Assembly (NCBI RefSeq): GCF_900119185.1
Contig: NZ_FPJE01000013.1
Coordinates: 62,001-126,000 of the forward strand
Direction of reading: 5' to 3'
From: Sinomicrobium oceani
GTDB lineage: Bacteria > Bacteroidota > Bacteroidia > Flavobacteriales > Flavobacteriaceae
Length of the DNA stretch: 64,000 nucleotides
Shown: positions 1 through 9,210 of the stretch, piece after piece
How the letters are laid out: the number at the start of each line of letters is the position of its first letter
How positions within the stretch are numbered: the first letter of the stretch is position 1
Made by a program: the position numbers and the translations under genes
Notes under the pieces: model-generated
Told to the model about the DNA's origin: nothing
The model's database searches: none
What the model saw: only the letters and a program-made list of their open reading frames with translations

Positions 1-708
1 TTCCCATTCCGCTTCGGTAGGTAACCGTTTACCTGCCCATTTGGCATAAGCCTTTGCGTCGTGCCAGGATATCTGAACTACCGGGTAGTTTTCTTTACCT
101 TCAATCGAACTTTCCGGTCCCTGTGGATGTTTCCAATTTGCACCCCTTTTCCAATCCCACCATTTTGAAGGGTTGTCCAGAGGTACCGGTACCTCTGTTT
201 TTTTGAAAACAAGAGCTGCGGCCAGGAGTAAACTATCTGCTGGTTTAGGTGTTCCTAACGGAAGTTGTTGCTTTATTTCATCCCATGATACATCCCTTTC
301 TGCTGTAGTTATATATCCGGTTGCTTCTACAAATTTTTGAAACTGAGCATTAGTAACTTGTGTTTTATCCATATAAAAGGAAGATATCTTTACCTTATGC
401 ACAGGATATTCGTCTGCTCTTCCTTTATTGTCTCTGGCTCCCATCAAGAAAGTTCCTCCTTCTATGCGAACCATTTCTTTTGACAATTTCCCGAGATCAG
501 GGCTATCATAGACCTCAATACCTTTTTGTTCGGGAAAACCGGAAAACCTATCGGATAGGTTTATGTGACATCCGGTAATCTGCCCAACCTTCTCTGAAAG
601 CCCTGAATCTTCTGTATTTCCTTTATTCGTCTCTTTATACCCAATACTACAGGATTGTATCAGCATTGTAACAAAACACAGCATTAGTACTAATTTTTCT
701 TCCTTCAT
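1..708 (-). CDS. Formylglycine-generating enzyme (SUMF1/FGE)-like lipoprotein, C-terminus beyond window
   Basis: Open reading frame of 236 codons from an ATG at 708 running off the left edge. It begins with a lipoprotein signal (MKEEKLVLMLCFVTMLIQSC, lipobox LIQSC), so it is probably anchored on the periplasmic side of a membrane. The SUMF1 fold is clear: MVRIEGGTFLMGA near residue 90, DEYPVHKVKISSFYMDKTQVTN, and YPVVQISWHDAKAYAKWAG followed by KRLPTEAEWE at the window edge. Enzymes of this family oxidise the Cys or Ser of sulfatase (C/S)xPxR motifs to the catalytic formylglycine. The ATG overlaps the TGA of the upstream sulfatase (ATGA), which implies translational coupling and a maturase role for the two adjacent Cys-type sulfatases. 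The catalytic cysteines lie beyond the window, so a non-catalytic SUMF1 relative cannot be excluded. Confidence 0.85.
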   Translation of the reverse strand, partial: MKEEKLVLMLCFVTMLIQSCSIGYKETNKGNTEDSGLSEKVGQITGCHINLSDRFSGFPEQKGIEVYDSPDLGKLSKEMVRIEGGTFLMGARDNKGRADEYPVHKVKISSFYMDKTQVTNAQFQKFVEATGYITTAERDVSWDEIKQQLPLGTPKPADSLLLAAALVFKKTEVPVPLDNPSKWWDWKRGANWKHPQGPESSIEGKENYPVVQISWHDAKAYAKWAGKRLPTEAEWE

Positions 709-2429
709 TTTAAGTGATATTCTGTTAAAAAGGGAGTATATCCTATACGCATTGCATTAATTTCTAAAATATCTCCTTTATGGAGAAGGATATATTCTCC
801 CTGATACACATTCCAACTCCCGGAAAATTCCTGTTTTACTCCCATCTTTGTATATCCGAAGACCAAGGGCATATCCCAGGAATTTAACCTATGTAATTCC
901 TGTCTTGGTTTTTCTCCGACCTTCACTATTCTATATCCTATTGAAGTTCCTTTAGTGGGGGCCCATAAAAGCACGCCTTTCTCTGTTTCTATTATTTGAA
1001 CAGGTTTTGTTTCCGGAGCTTTGTCCAATCCATTCCACATATAATGACTCACCATCTCTATTTCGGGAATAGAGGACAAATCGCCTATGTGGGCTGTCCA
1101 CTCCCAAAAAGCCTGCCTTAACTCCAATAATTTATCCCTGTATTGCGACACTGCGGCAAGATTTTGCAACTCGTCCTTATCCTCCGTAACATGATACAAT
1201 TCTTCCTTTACTCTCGGTGTTTGGAACCAATCGGAAAGATATGGGTTCTGTAGGATTCCTGCTTTATTCCTATCTAAAATCTCCTTCATCATAGGAATAC
1301 CTTTACGATATTTAAGATCCTGATACTTGGGACGATCTGTATAATAATTATAGACATACCTATACGCGGTATCGCGTACGGATCTTACACGATCCACTTC
1401 GGAATCCATACGATCTCTAGCCGCATAAACATACTTCCGCTTCGGGCTATTGTTGTTCGCTCCCAAAAACGGACGTCCCTGTAGATATTCCGGGAGCTCC
1501 ACACCGGCCAAGGATAATACCGTTGGAGCAAAATCTACAGAACTTACGAGCTCTTCCTCTACCGTACCGGCATTACTGGATTTAGGAAATTTAACAATTA
1601 GTGGTATATGAGTTCCCCTTTCGAGAACCTCCCGCTTCGTCCATGGCAAATTGCCTCCGTGATCGCTGAAGAAAAAGATATACGAGTCTTCATAAACTCC
1701 ATCTTGTTTTAACTGTTCTATGAGCTCACCTACATGTTCATCCAGGGTTTCTACACGAGTAAACAAATTAGCTATGTCCTTACGTACAGTTGGAGTATCT
1801 TCATAATATTTTGGTATATATTGTGCTACTTCCTTAACAAGAAAATGTAAACTATCGGGATAATGCATTAATTGGGATTCATGAGTAATAAAAAAATTAT
1901 AAACACTAAAGAAAGCCTGTCCCGGTCCTCTATTTCGATAGGATGCTGCCGGGCTACTTTCGTCCCAAACGGTTACCGGTGCTTTAAACTGGTAGTCTTC
2001 TTTCATATTATTACTGCTGTAATAACCTTTTCTACGCAGATACTCCGGAAAAGCCTTTACTTCCTCCGGAAGGACAGCATCGTACATTGGAATCCCTTGT
2101 GGCATAAACCTGGCCTTTATGGCACGGGTTCTCATATGCTGTGTTCCTATGGAAACCGGGTGCATACCGGTAATAATTCCGGAGCGGCTGGGCGCGCATA
2201 CCCCAGCAACCGTATAGGCTCTGGTAAATAAAACACCATCTGCTGCCAGTTGGTCTATGTGAGGTGTTTTCACCAGCTCATTTCCGTAAACGGATAGGTG
2301 CTCCGGAGATAAATCCTCAAAAGTTATCCAGATGATATTAGGAAGATCAGAGGTCTGTGCCCCTATACAAATACTGATATTTGTAAGTAGCAAAGCACTA
2401 ATTAATAAAGCCTTCGATATTTGTTTCAT
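705..2429 (-). CDS. Type I sulfatase (S1 family, heparan N-sulfatase-like), exported
   Basis: 574 residues with an N-terminal signal peptide ending near residue 24 (SICIGAQ). The alkaline-phosphatase-fold sulfatase core starts at about residue 29 (LPNIIWITFEDLSPEHLSVYG). The catalytic Cys is about residue 78 in VCAPSRSG, the CxPSR motif converted to formylglycine, and the metal and sulfate site includes FFFSDHGG near residue 255. Cys rather than Ser fits an aerobic FGE, and an FGE-like gene overlaps its 3' end. Domain layout and the IIWITFEDLSPEH variant of the metal motif resemble the N-sulfoglucosamine sulfohydrolase-like branch, but the substrate cannot be read from sequence. Fourth gene of the susC-susD-sulfatase-sulfatase-FGE operon, 51 bp after the first sulfatase; probably periplasmic desulfation of imported oligosaccharides. 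Confidence 0.93.
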   Translation of the reverse strand: MKQISKALLISALLLTNISICIGAQTSDLPNIIWITFEDLSPEHLSVYGNELVKTPHIDQLAADGVLFTRAYTVAGVCAPSRSGIITGMHPVSIGTQHMRTRAIKARFMPQGIPMYDAVLPEEVKAFPEYLRRKGYYSSNNMKEDYQFKAPVTVWDESSPAASYRNRGPGQAFFSVYNFFITHESQLMHYPDSLHFLVKEVAQYIPKYYEDTPTVRKDIANLFTRVETLDEHVGELIEQLKQDGVYEDSYIFFFSDHGGNLPWTKREVLERGTHIPLIVKFPKSSNAGTVEEELVSSVDFAPTVLSLAGVELPEYLQGRPFLGANNNSPKRKYVYAARDRMDSEVDRVRSVRDTAYRYVYNYYTDRPKYQDLKYRKGIPMMKEILDRNKAGILQNPYLSDWFQTPRVKEELYHVTEDKDELQNLAAVSQYRDKLLELRQAFWEWTAHIGDLSSIPEIEMVSHYMWNGLDKAPETKPVQIIETEKGVLLWAPTKGTSIGYRIVKVGEKPRQELHRLNSWDMPLVFGYTKMGVKQEFSGSWNVYQGEYILLHKGDILEINAMRIGYTPFLTEYHLK

Positions 2430-2480
2430 TTTTTATAAGAGTTGGCAGTATCAAAGATCCCAAAACTCCATATTTCGGAT

Positions 2481-3872
2481 CTATTTCTCCAGTTGATTTT
2501 CTACAGGTTTTACAGTTCGCTTATGTTTTTCCAGTAAGCTCTCGAATTCTGCTATAAGTTCAGGATGTTTTGCTGCAACATTAACTCTTTCAGACGGATC
2601 ATGACTGATATTGAACAATAATGGGGGATTGTGTATGGTCTTATCCTTATTACGGGCATACGCTTCTCGGGTAATAAAATGTACTTTATAATCCCCTTTG
2701 CGAACGGCGTACACCTCTTCATCCCTGTAATAGAATGTGACATCTCTCGGACTTTTACCTTTACCGAACAAGGCGCCGGATATATCAAAACCATCGTATA
2801 AACGATCGTCTGGCAACGCTATGCCGGCAAGCGCGGAAAAGGTAGGGAAAAAGTCCAGAGTACTTCCCTGACCCTGTACTACGGAAGGCTGAATTTTTCC
2901 AGGCCACCAGAAGATGGCCGGTTCCCGCATTCCCCCTTCATAGGTTCCGCCTTTACCTCCTTTTAATAATCCGGCGCTTCCCCCCTGTTCTTCAAAAATC
3001 AGCCAGGGGCCGTTATCGGACGTGAAAATAACAAGTGTGTTTTCGTCCAGCCTATTCTTTTTCAAAGACCGTATGACTTCGCCCACACTCCAGTCTATTT
3101 CTTCAACGACATCGCCATATACCCCCCTGCTGCTCTTTCCTTCGAATTCTTCAGAAGGGAAAAGAGGTACATGTGGCATCGAATGTGCGAGATACAGAAA
3201 GAAAGGTTCCTTTTTATGGTTTTCAATAAATTTCACAGCCTCCTCAGTATATCTTTTGGTAATCGTTCTCTGATTCGCAGGGCGTTCAATCTCTTCCGTA
3301 TTCCGGATTAACGGCACATTAAAATATTCCGGTTCCGCCTCCTTGACCGTGGAGAAATACTCTCCATCTTTGATCCTGTCCATATCATTGCTGTATGGGA
3401 TCCCGAAATAATAGTCAAATCCGTGGGCTATAGGTGTATGTTCCGGTAAATGCCCGAGATGCCACTTACCAATGATGCCCGTAGCATAGCCTCCTTTTTT
3501 CAATTGCCGGGCTATGGATATCTCCTCCTGAGGCAATCCTCCGCCGGAGTCGGGGAACAAAACCCTGCGATTTTCACTCGCCATACCACTGCGTACGGCC
3601 AATCTCCCCGTAACAAGTCCGGCCCTGCTGGGTGTACAAACGGGAGCAGAAGCATAAAAACTTGTCCATTTCTGGCCTTCGAAAGCCAACCGGTCCAGAT
3701 TGGGAGTGGCAATGGTCGGATGTCCGTATACCCCGAGGTCTCCGTATCCCAGGTCATCGCAAAATATCAGTACGATATTCGGCTTTTTGCCTTTCTGGGC
3801 AAATCCGGAAATTCCGGAAGCAAGCAGCAGTGCCAACAGGAAATATTTTATATTTTTCATATTGTTTATCAT
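2481..3872 (-). CDS. Type I sulfatase (arylsulfatase A-like), exported
   Basis: 463 residues; signal peptide MKNIKYFLLALLLASGISGFAQ from the second Met. Classic arylsulfatase motifs: PNIVLIFCDDLGYGDLGVYG (paired metal-binding Asp), catalytic Cys about residue 79 in VCTPSRAGLVTG, GIIGKWHLGH near residue 136, and a second metal motif VIFTSDNGPW. The length and the GKWHLG/SDNGPW pattern are those of arylsulfatase A or N-acetylgalactosamine-6-sulfatase-like enzymes. It lies 14 bp downstream of susD in the same operon and shares with its neighbour the need for formylglycine. The two sulfatases are quite different from each other, so they probably remove sulfate from different positions. The start could be Met1 or Met5; Met5 gives the tidier signal peptide. 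Confidence 0.94.
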   Translation of the reverse strand: MINNMKNIKYFLLALLLASGISGFAQKGKKPNIVLIFCDDLGYGDLGVYGHPTIATPNLDRLAFEGQKWTSFYASAPVCTPSRAGLVTGRLAVRSGMASENRRVLFPDSGGGLPQEEISIARQLKKGGYATGIIGKWHLGHLPEHTPIAHGFDYYFGIPYSNDMDRIKDGEYFSTVKEAEPEYFNVPLIRNTEEIERPANQRTITKRYTEEAVKFIENHKKEPFFLYLAHSMPHVPLFPSEEFEGKSSRGVYGDVVEEIDWSVGEVIRSLKKNRLDENTLVIFTSDNGPWLIFEEQGGSAGLLKGGKGGTYEGGMREPAIFWWPGKIQPSVVQGQGSTLDFFPTFSALAGIALPDDRLYDGFDISGALFGKGKSPRDVTFYYRDEEVYAVRKGDYKVHFITREAYARNKDKTIHNPPLLFNISHDPSERVNVAAKHPELIAEFESLLEKHKRTVKPVENQLEK

Positions 3873-3886
3873 TTAGCGTTTATAAT

Positions 3887-5317
3887 TCAGTAACCTTCGT
3901 TTTGTCTTAAATTGGGATTTGCGCTGATCTCTGTCTGAGGGATAGGGAAAACCACGTGATGCGCATCTGCTCTCTTACCCCTGGCCACTGCCTTTGAGAC
4001 AAAAGTTCCCATTCGTATCTGATCTTCCCTTCGTTTGGCTTCGGAAAAAAACTCCCATTCCCGTTCCTGATAGATCCGCGCTCTCAAGGATTCTTTGGTA
4101 AAACCTCCCAGTGTTACGGGGGCGGCCTGATCCTGGTTGGCCCGTTGCCAAACCTGGTTCAACAAATCGACAGATTCCTGGTTGGGACCGTGAAGTTCAT
4201 TGAGAGCTTCCGCCAGTGACAGTAAAATGTCGGAATAACGGATCACGGGAATGTCGTTGCCCATACCGGGCCCTGAAGCCCCGGGGTCGAATTCATATTT
4301 CAGGCTCAGGGTTTTATCACTGCCGAAAAGCTGAATATGCTCTCCGGAAGTATTGGTGTATTCTTTAACAAAAAGATCTTTACGCCTGTCGGTTTCCAGA
4401 TATGAATCCACAAAATCATCAAAAAAATAGGTTCTGGCAGCATACACACTCTGATTGGCAGCCAGCGGATAATCGGTTGGAAAAGAAAGAGCATTAATAA
4501 ACTGCGCACCATTCAGGGCATGACGCGGAAAAGTCCATAACAACTCATTATTTCCTTCGTTATCCAGCCGGAAAACATCGTTGTAATCAGGTAGCAATTC
4601 ATACGGTCTTTCCAACTGAATAATTTCCCTGGCTACCTCAACGGTCTTCTCCCATTGCCTGGTATTGAGATAGAACTTACACAACGCCCCGAGAGCCGCT
4701 CCTCTGGTGGCCCTCCCATAGTCGTCCTGTCTTTCGGGTAACTGACCGGCTGCTGCCCGAAGGTCATTTTCGATAAAAGCTCTTACCGCTTCATCCGTAG
4801 CTCTCCCGGGATAATAATCCCCGGCAGTCTCGGGGGTTACCAGCGGAACGGGTCCGAACCAGTTATACAACAGGGCGTAACTGAACCCGCGAATAAAGGT
4901 AGCTTCTGCAACTATATTTGTTTTCAGACCTTCCTCCAAATCTGTTTCAGGGATACCTGCTATCAGGAGATTGGCATCCCTGATGGCTTCATAGGGAACA
5001 CTCCAGCACTGATTAAAATAATTGAGGTTGGCATCCCAGGTAAAATTCGTCAGGGGATTGAGCTGCGCTTCAACATTACCTCCTTTGTTCCAGGCTTCTC
5101 CCGAGGGCATCGTAGAGGTAAAATAATATCCTACCCCTCCGAGCCCCATGGCCAGTAAAGACCCCTCTCCGTAGGCCGAATGAAGAACAGCATTCGCCCC
5201 TTCTTCCGAATTAAGGGCATCCGAACCGAGCTCCGAATACACTTTTTCATCAAGGGCAGATTCACAACTGACAACAAATAAAACGGCGGTCAAATATGTT
5301 AAACGGATCATTTTCAT
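3887..5317 (-). CDS. susD: SusD/RagB-family glycan-binding outer-membrane lipoprotein
   Basis: 476 residues with a lipoprotein signal (LTAVLFVVSC, lipid-modified Cys about residue 18). SusD features: an N-terminal region with ANAVLHSAYG, the TPR-rich segment around residues 90-230 (IRDANLLIAG, AEATFIRGFSYALLYNWFGPVPLV) and the C-terminal RagB part with NDIPVIRYSDILLSLAEALNE and QEREWEFFSEAKRREDQIRMGTF, ending FPIPQTEISANPNLRQNEGY. It sits on top of the SusC channel and captures glycan at the cell surface. The gene begins 17 bp after susC and ends 14 bp before the first sulfatase, so the four genes are evidently one transcript. Confidence 0.96.
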   Translation of the reverse strand: MKMIRLTYLTAVLFVVSCESALDEKVYSELGSDALNSEEGANAVLHSAYGEGSLLAMGLGGVGYYFTSTMPSGEAWNKGGNVEAQLNPLTNFTWDANLNYFNQCWSVPYEAIRDANLLIAGIPETDLEEGLKTNIVAEATFIRGFSYALLYNWFGPVPLVTPETAGDYYPGRATDEAVRAFIENDLRAAAGQLPERQDDYGRATRGAALGALCKFYLNTRQWEKTVEVAREIIQLERPYELLPDYNDVFRLDNEGNNELLWTFPRHALNGAQFINALSFPTDYPLAANQSVYAARTYFFDDFVDSYLETDRRKDLFVKEYTNTSGEHIQLFGSDKTLSLKYEFDPGASGPGMGNDIPVIRYSDILLSLAEALNELHGPNQESVDLLNQVWQRANQDQAAPVTLGGFTKESLRARIYQEREWEFFSEAKRREDQIRMGTFVSKAVARGKRADAHHVVFPIPQTEISANPNLRQNEGY

Positions 5318-5334
5318 TGCTTGTATTATTATAG

Positions 5335-8300
5335 TTAAAAACTGAGATTAACCCCGAACATCCATGTTCTGGCGAGCGGGTAACTGCTATAGTCTACTCG
5401 TGCGTTGCTCCTTCCGAAAGAATTGGCCTCGGGATCAAACCCGGTGTAATCGGTCCGGGTAAACAAGTTCTGCCCGGCAATATAAAATCTCGCGGAATCA
5501 ACTATTTTTTCAGGACGGAGCGTATAACTCAGCTGAATGTTCTTCAGCCGGAAATAAGTGGCGTCCTGCAACACCAGTGTATTGACTTTACCTCCTCCAT
5601 AAGAAGACGGTTCCACGCCCGAGGGCCATCTGGCGGAAGGGTTTTCCGGTGTCCAGCGGTCCAGCACCTGTCCGGCCAGCCGGTTTCTCCGGAAATTCCC
5701 GGGATACATACTTTCAATGACATTGATATTCAACAGATCTCCTCCATGTTGCCCCTGAAAAAAAACATCCAGCTGAAAGTCTTTGTAATTTAATGAGGAA
5801 TGAATGCCATAGGTGAAATCGGGGTAAGGATCGCCGATAATAGTCTGATCGGCCGTGGTAATGGAACCGTCGCCATTTATGTCCCTGAATACGGGATATC
5901 CGGGTTGCGAATTAGGCTGGGGAGACTGGGCAATATCATCATTTTCCTGGAAGATCCCCGTGACCACATAACCGTAATAAGAGAAAGCCGGATGTCCCTC
6001 TTTCAAAATAGAAGTATTGCCCACATTAGCCACACTTCCCGTATAGATGTCCCCGATCTCTCCCAGATCGGTTACCTTATTTCGTATCCGGGAAAAATTG
6101 ACCGAAGTATTCCAGGTAAAATCATCGCTCTCCACCAATACGGCACTTAGCTGGGCTTCGATCCCGGAGTTCCTTACCTCACCGATATTGGACAGTATGG
6201 TACTATATCCGGTAGACTGTGGCAAAGGCTGGTTTAATAAAACATCCGAGGTGTTTTTTACAAAATAGTCCAGCGCTCCTGTCAGCCTCCCTTTCCACAA
6301 TCCGGCATCGACCCCTATATTATACTGTTCGGTAGTCTCCCACTTCAAATCGGGATTAGCGATGCGGGAAGGCCTTAACGAGGTAACTGCTCCGTCGTTG
6401 ATAATGGCAGTCGTAGAAGACTCGTAAGTAGAAAGCGCCGCATAGTTACTGATCTCCTGATTACCGGTCTGCCCCCAGCTGGCCCTTAATTTCAGATTGC
6501 TGAAGACCTCCGGGACAAATTCTTCTTCGGTGAGTTTCCATGCCAGTGCCAGGGAAGGAAAATAACCGAACTTGTTATTGTCTCCGAAGCGGGAAGAACC
6601 ATCGGCCCTCAGAGTGGCCGTAAAGAGGTACTTGCCGTAAAGCTGGTAATTGATCCGCCCGAGATAGGATATCAGGCTGTTTTCTTCATGATTACTGTAC
6701 AGGTTATCATTATTCGTATCGCCGAGTGAAAGATTATCGGTCCCCAGATCATCCGAAGGAAAACCGGTAATATTCCCGCTGAAAGAACGGGTATTAAACT
6801 TTTGATAGGTAACCCCTCCCAAAGCATCTATACTGTGATTTTCATTGAATGCACGGGTATAACTGACCGTGTATTCAAGTAACACGTTCGATCGCTCCAG
6901 AGTGGAAATATTGGCTATCCCTCCGGCGGCATCTCCCCGAAAAGTGAGTGTCGAATTGTATAAATCCCTTCTGGATGTCTGCCTGTCCGAACCGAAATTG
7001 AGCCTTGTTTTGAGCGCATCCGTAATCTTATATTCGAAAAACACATTACCAAAGGTCCGGTTCGTTTTACTTTTACTGGACACCCCTTTAATAAGGCTTA
7101 CCGGGTTGTTAATGGTAAGATTGGAAGACTGGTTGAACGAACCGTCATCGTTATAAACAGGTGCTGTAGGATCATATAACAATGCGGTATAAATAGGTCC
7201 CGCATCTTCATTCGTACTCATTCCGTCCACACTGTTATTGTCATCCACCAGGCTCGTGGTCAGGTTAATGCCAAAATCAATTTTGTCGTGTAATTTACGG
7301 GTAAGGTTTATTCTGCCTATATATTTTTGTATTCCCGAATTATCGATGATGCCCTGTTGGTCGAAATAATTAAAAGAGGTATAAAAGGTAGTTTTGTCAT
7401 CGCCCCCGCTAACAGAAAGGTTCTGGCTATGTACCGGGGCAGACCGGTATATCTTATCCTGCCAGTCCACTCCATTTCCGATCGCCTCCCTGTCCTCATC
7501 CGTAAATATGATCGTTCCGCCACCATCCTGTGAAATACCGTTAATCCCATGCATATATTGTCCGGCAGAGAGCAGATCCATTTTTTTAGCGACAGATTGT
7601 ACTCCTATATAAGCATCATAGTTTACAGAAATGCGCTGCGCACTTCCCCGTTTTGTGGTGATCAGGATTACACCATTTGCTCCACGGGATCCGTATATTG
7701 CCGTAGCCGAGGCATCCTTCAGGATCTCTATAGACTCTATATCATTAGGATTTAATGAATTAAGAGGATTTCTGGGATTGTTATTTACAGCCGTCCCTGC
7801 AGCCCCGCCACCGGCCAGCATTGGGCTGTTATCTATAGGAAAACCGTCAATCACATACAGCGGCTCATTACCGGCATTTACCGAACTCGCTCCTCTTATT
7901 CTTATCGACATGCCCCCTCCCGGTTCCGAACTCGTCTGCGACACTTGTACCCCTGATACCCGGCCCTGTATCATCTGATCCACGGAAACATTCGACCCGG
8001 GATTAAAATCTTTTGCTTTAAGAGATGATACTGCTCCTGTTAGATCACTTTTTTTCTGGGTACCATACCCCACGACGACCACTTCGCTGAGCTGTTCCAC
8101 ATCTTCCTCCAGGGTTACATCAAGAACAGATTGCCCCGAAACCTCCTTTTCCACCGTCTCAAAACCAAGGCTGGAAAAAACCAGGAAATCCCCCGCCTGT
8201 GCCCTAATGGTGTAGTTACCGTCGAAATCGGTGACCGTCCCTACGCTCTTTCCTTTAATACTTACGTTGACCGCCGGTAAGGGCATACCATCCGAAGCCC

Positions 8301-8406
8301 TTACGGTACCCCTGATCTCCGCAGGGGACTGCGACCAGGCCTGCCCTATGACCGATACACAAAAAATTATGGTGTACAGGGCCTGAAATACTTTTTTAGA
8401 ATACAT
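5335..8406 (-). CDS. susC: SusC/RagA-family TonB-dependent outer-membrane transporter
   Basis: 1023 residues. Signal peptide to about residue 26 (VIGQAWSQ), carboxypeptidase-regulatory-like domain (about 28-105, with VSIKGKSVGTVTDFDGNYTI), TonB box region (EVVVVGYGTQKKSDLTGAV), plug domain (about 115-250, with IRIRGASSVNAGNEPLYVIDGFPID and ATAIYGSRGANGVILITTKRG) and a 22-strand-type barrel ending in an aromatic C-terminus (VNLSF). It has no STN domain, unlike the other two SusC proteins in this window, so it is not expected to signal through a FecR anti-sigma factor. First gene of the sulfatase operon; imports the glycan for periplasmic desulfation. The preceding intergenic region is long and carries inverted repeats. 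Confidence 0.97.
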   Translation of the reverse strand: MYSKKVFQALYTIIFCVSVIGQAWSQSPAEIRGTVRASDGMPLPAVNVSIKGKSVGTVTDFDGNYTIRAQAGDFLVFSSLGFETVEKEVSGQSVLDVTLEEDVEQLSEVVVVGYGTQKKSDLTGAVSSLKAKDFNPGSNVSVDQMIQGRVSGVQVSQTSSEPGGGMSIRIRGASSVNAGNEPLYVIDGFPIDNSPMLAGGGAAGTAVNNNPRNPLNSLNPNDIESIEILKDASATAIYGSRGANGVILITTKRGSAQRISVNYDAYIGVQSVAKKMDLLSAGQYMHGINGISQDGGGTIIFTDEDREAIGNGVDWQDKIYRSAPVHSQNLSVSGGDDKTTFYTSFNYFDQQGIIDNSGIQKYIGRINLTRKLHDKIDFGINLTTSLVDDNNSVDGMSTNEDAGPIYTALLYDPTAPVYNDDGSFNQSSNLTINNPVSLIKGVSSKSKTNRTFGNVFFEYKITDALKTRLNFGSDRQTSRRDLYNSTLTFRGDAAGGIANISTLERSNVLLEYTVSYTRAFNENHSIDALGGVTYQKFNTRSFSGNITGFPSDDLGTDNLSLGDTNNDNLYSNHEENSLISYLGRINYQLYGKYLFTATLRADGSSRFGDNNKFGYFPSLALAWKLTEEEFVPEVFSNLKLRASWGQTGNQEISNYAALSTYESSTTAIINDGAVTSLRPSRIANPDLKWETTEQYNIGVDAGLWKGRLTGALDYFVKNTSDVLLNQPLPQSTGYSTILSNIGEVRNSGIEAQLSAVLVESDDFTWNTSVNFSRIRNKVTDLGEIGDIYTGSVANVGNTSILKEGHPAFSYYGYVVTGIFQENDDIAQSPQPNSQPGYPVFRDINGDGSITTADQTIIGDPYPDFTYGIHSSLNYKDFQLDVFFQGQHGGDLLNINVIESMYPGNFRRNRLAGQVLDRWTPENPSARWPSGVEPSSYGGGKVNTLVLQDATYFRLKNIQLSYTLRPEKIVDSARFYIAGQNLFTRTDYTGFDPEANSFGRSNARVDYSSYPLARTWMFGVNLSF

Positions 8407-8732
8407 TTTGAATATTTTGATTTATGGTTTCCGAATGGGAAAATCCGGACAATAGTTACCCTGAGCGATAAAAAATCACTCTTTAAACATACAGGCACTT
8501 TTTCCGGAACAGTGCCCTTCAGATATTGTGAAAAATGATAAATCCGGATTTCGGCTTCGTTAAAATCCGTAGGAAAATACGATCAACACATCCACATGCC
8601 GTATAACCCTTTTGCGAAGTACATTTTAACAGGTCGGACGAACTTACGGATAAAACCACTGACATAGGTCCTGATACGGAGTAGAGAATCTGTTTTCATA
8701 GCAATTGTTTTCTTGTAAAGAATAGAATGTGT
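8407..8732 (-). other. Long untranslated leader region upstream of susC
   Basis: No gene is seen in these 326 bases. The only TAnnTTTG-type -7 box I find upstream of susC is at 8740-8733 on the minus strand, which would give a leader of roughly 320 nt. Inside it GGCACT (8494-8499) and AGTGCC (8511-8516) can form a six-pair hairpin with an 11-nt loop about 90 nt before the start codon. Its significance is unknown. Confidence 0.3.
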
Positions 8733-8740
8733 CAAATGTA
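8733..8740 (-). promoter_or_regulatory. Candidate -7 box (TACATTTG) of the susC operon
   Basis: On the minus strand the bases read TACATTTG, a match to the TAnnTTTG -7 element of Bacteroidota housekeeping promoters. I found no convincing -33 TTG at the usual spacing, so this is a partial match. It lies just downstream of the inverted repeat at 8764-8786. Confidence 0.3.
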
Positions 8741-8763
8741 CAATATTTTTTAATTATCACATA

Positions 8764-8786
8764 TATCCTATAGAATAAATAGGATA
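8764..8786. promoter_or_regulatory. Inverted repeat TATCCTAT-N7-ATAGGATA, candidate operator
   Basis: Perfect eight-base arms (8764-8771 and 8779-8786) separated by seven bases. It sits about 24 bases upstream of the candidate -7 box of susC, a position where an activator or repressor dimer could act. No regulator is assigned to the operon in this window. Confidence 0.4.
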
Positions 8787-8862
8787 ATTTGATAAACTCT
8801 TTTTGTTATATTTTTAACAGCCAAATAAATGGACCTTTATATACCTGAAAAACTGCAAATTA

Positions 8863-8890
8863 TGTAGTTTAGTATTTTAATTAAACTACA
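8863..8890. promoter_or_regulatory. Inverted repeat TGTAGTTTA-N10-TAAACTACA
   Basis: Perfect nine-base arms (8863-8871 and 8882-8890) with a ten-base AT-rich centre. No T-run follows on either strand, so it is more like a protein-binding site than a terminator. It lies between the susC promoter region and the possible regulator remnant. Confidence 0.35.
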
Positions 8891-9019
8891 CATATCCCTA
8901 TTTTAGCCTGCCGGAATCAGGATCTTTCGGGCGTACCATATCCCTAAAAGACATTTTTTCCATTAGAAGAGCCAGTCTCCCGGAGAAATATCTCTGCGCA
9001 GGCCTGATGAAAATGGACG

Positions 9020-9210
9020 AGACCCGGTCGATCCTGAAAGATTTTAGCCCGGACCGACATGGCTGGATTATAACTTTTAAAGATATGATTAAAAAATCGG
9101 GATTGTTGTAAACCGCAAATATCATGATCAGATGTCAGGTTCCAAGAACTATCTCACGATGATATAATCCCCAAGTAATACAGTTCTCTCAACACTTTTT
9201 CCAATGACAT
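9020..9210 (-). pseudogene. Possible decayed AraC-type regulator remnant
   Basis: On the minus strand from an ATG at 9210 one frame reads MSLEKVLRELYYLGIISS, then a TGA at 9156-9154, then continues in the same frame to ICGLQQSRFFNHIFKSY and NPAMSVRAKI. The second part resembles the last helix-turn-helix of AraC proteins (CGFxxQSxFxRxFKKxxGxSPxxYR) and the first part resembles the helix before their first recognition helix. The middle is missing. The resemblance is short and judged by eye only; the stretch may be non-coding. The rest of 8891-9556 holds nothing I recognise. Confidence 0.22.
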
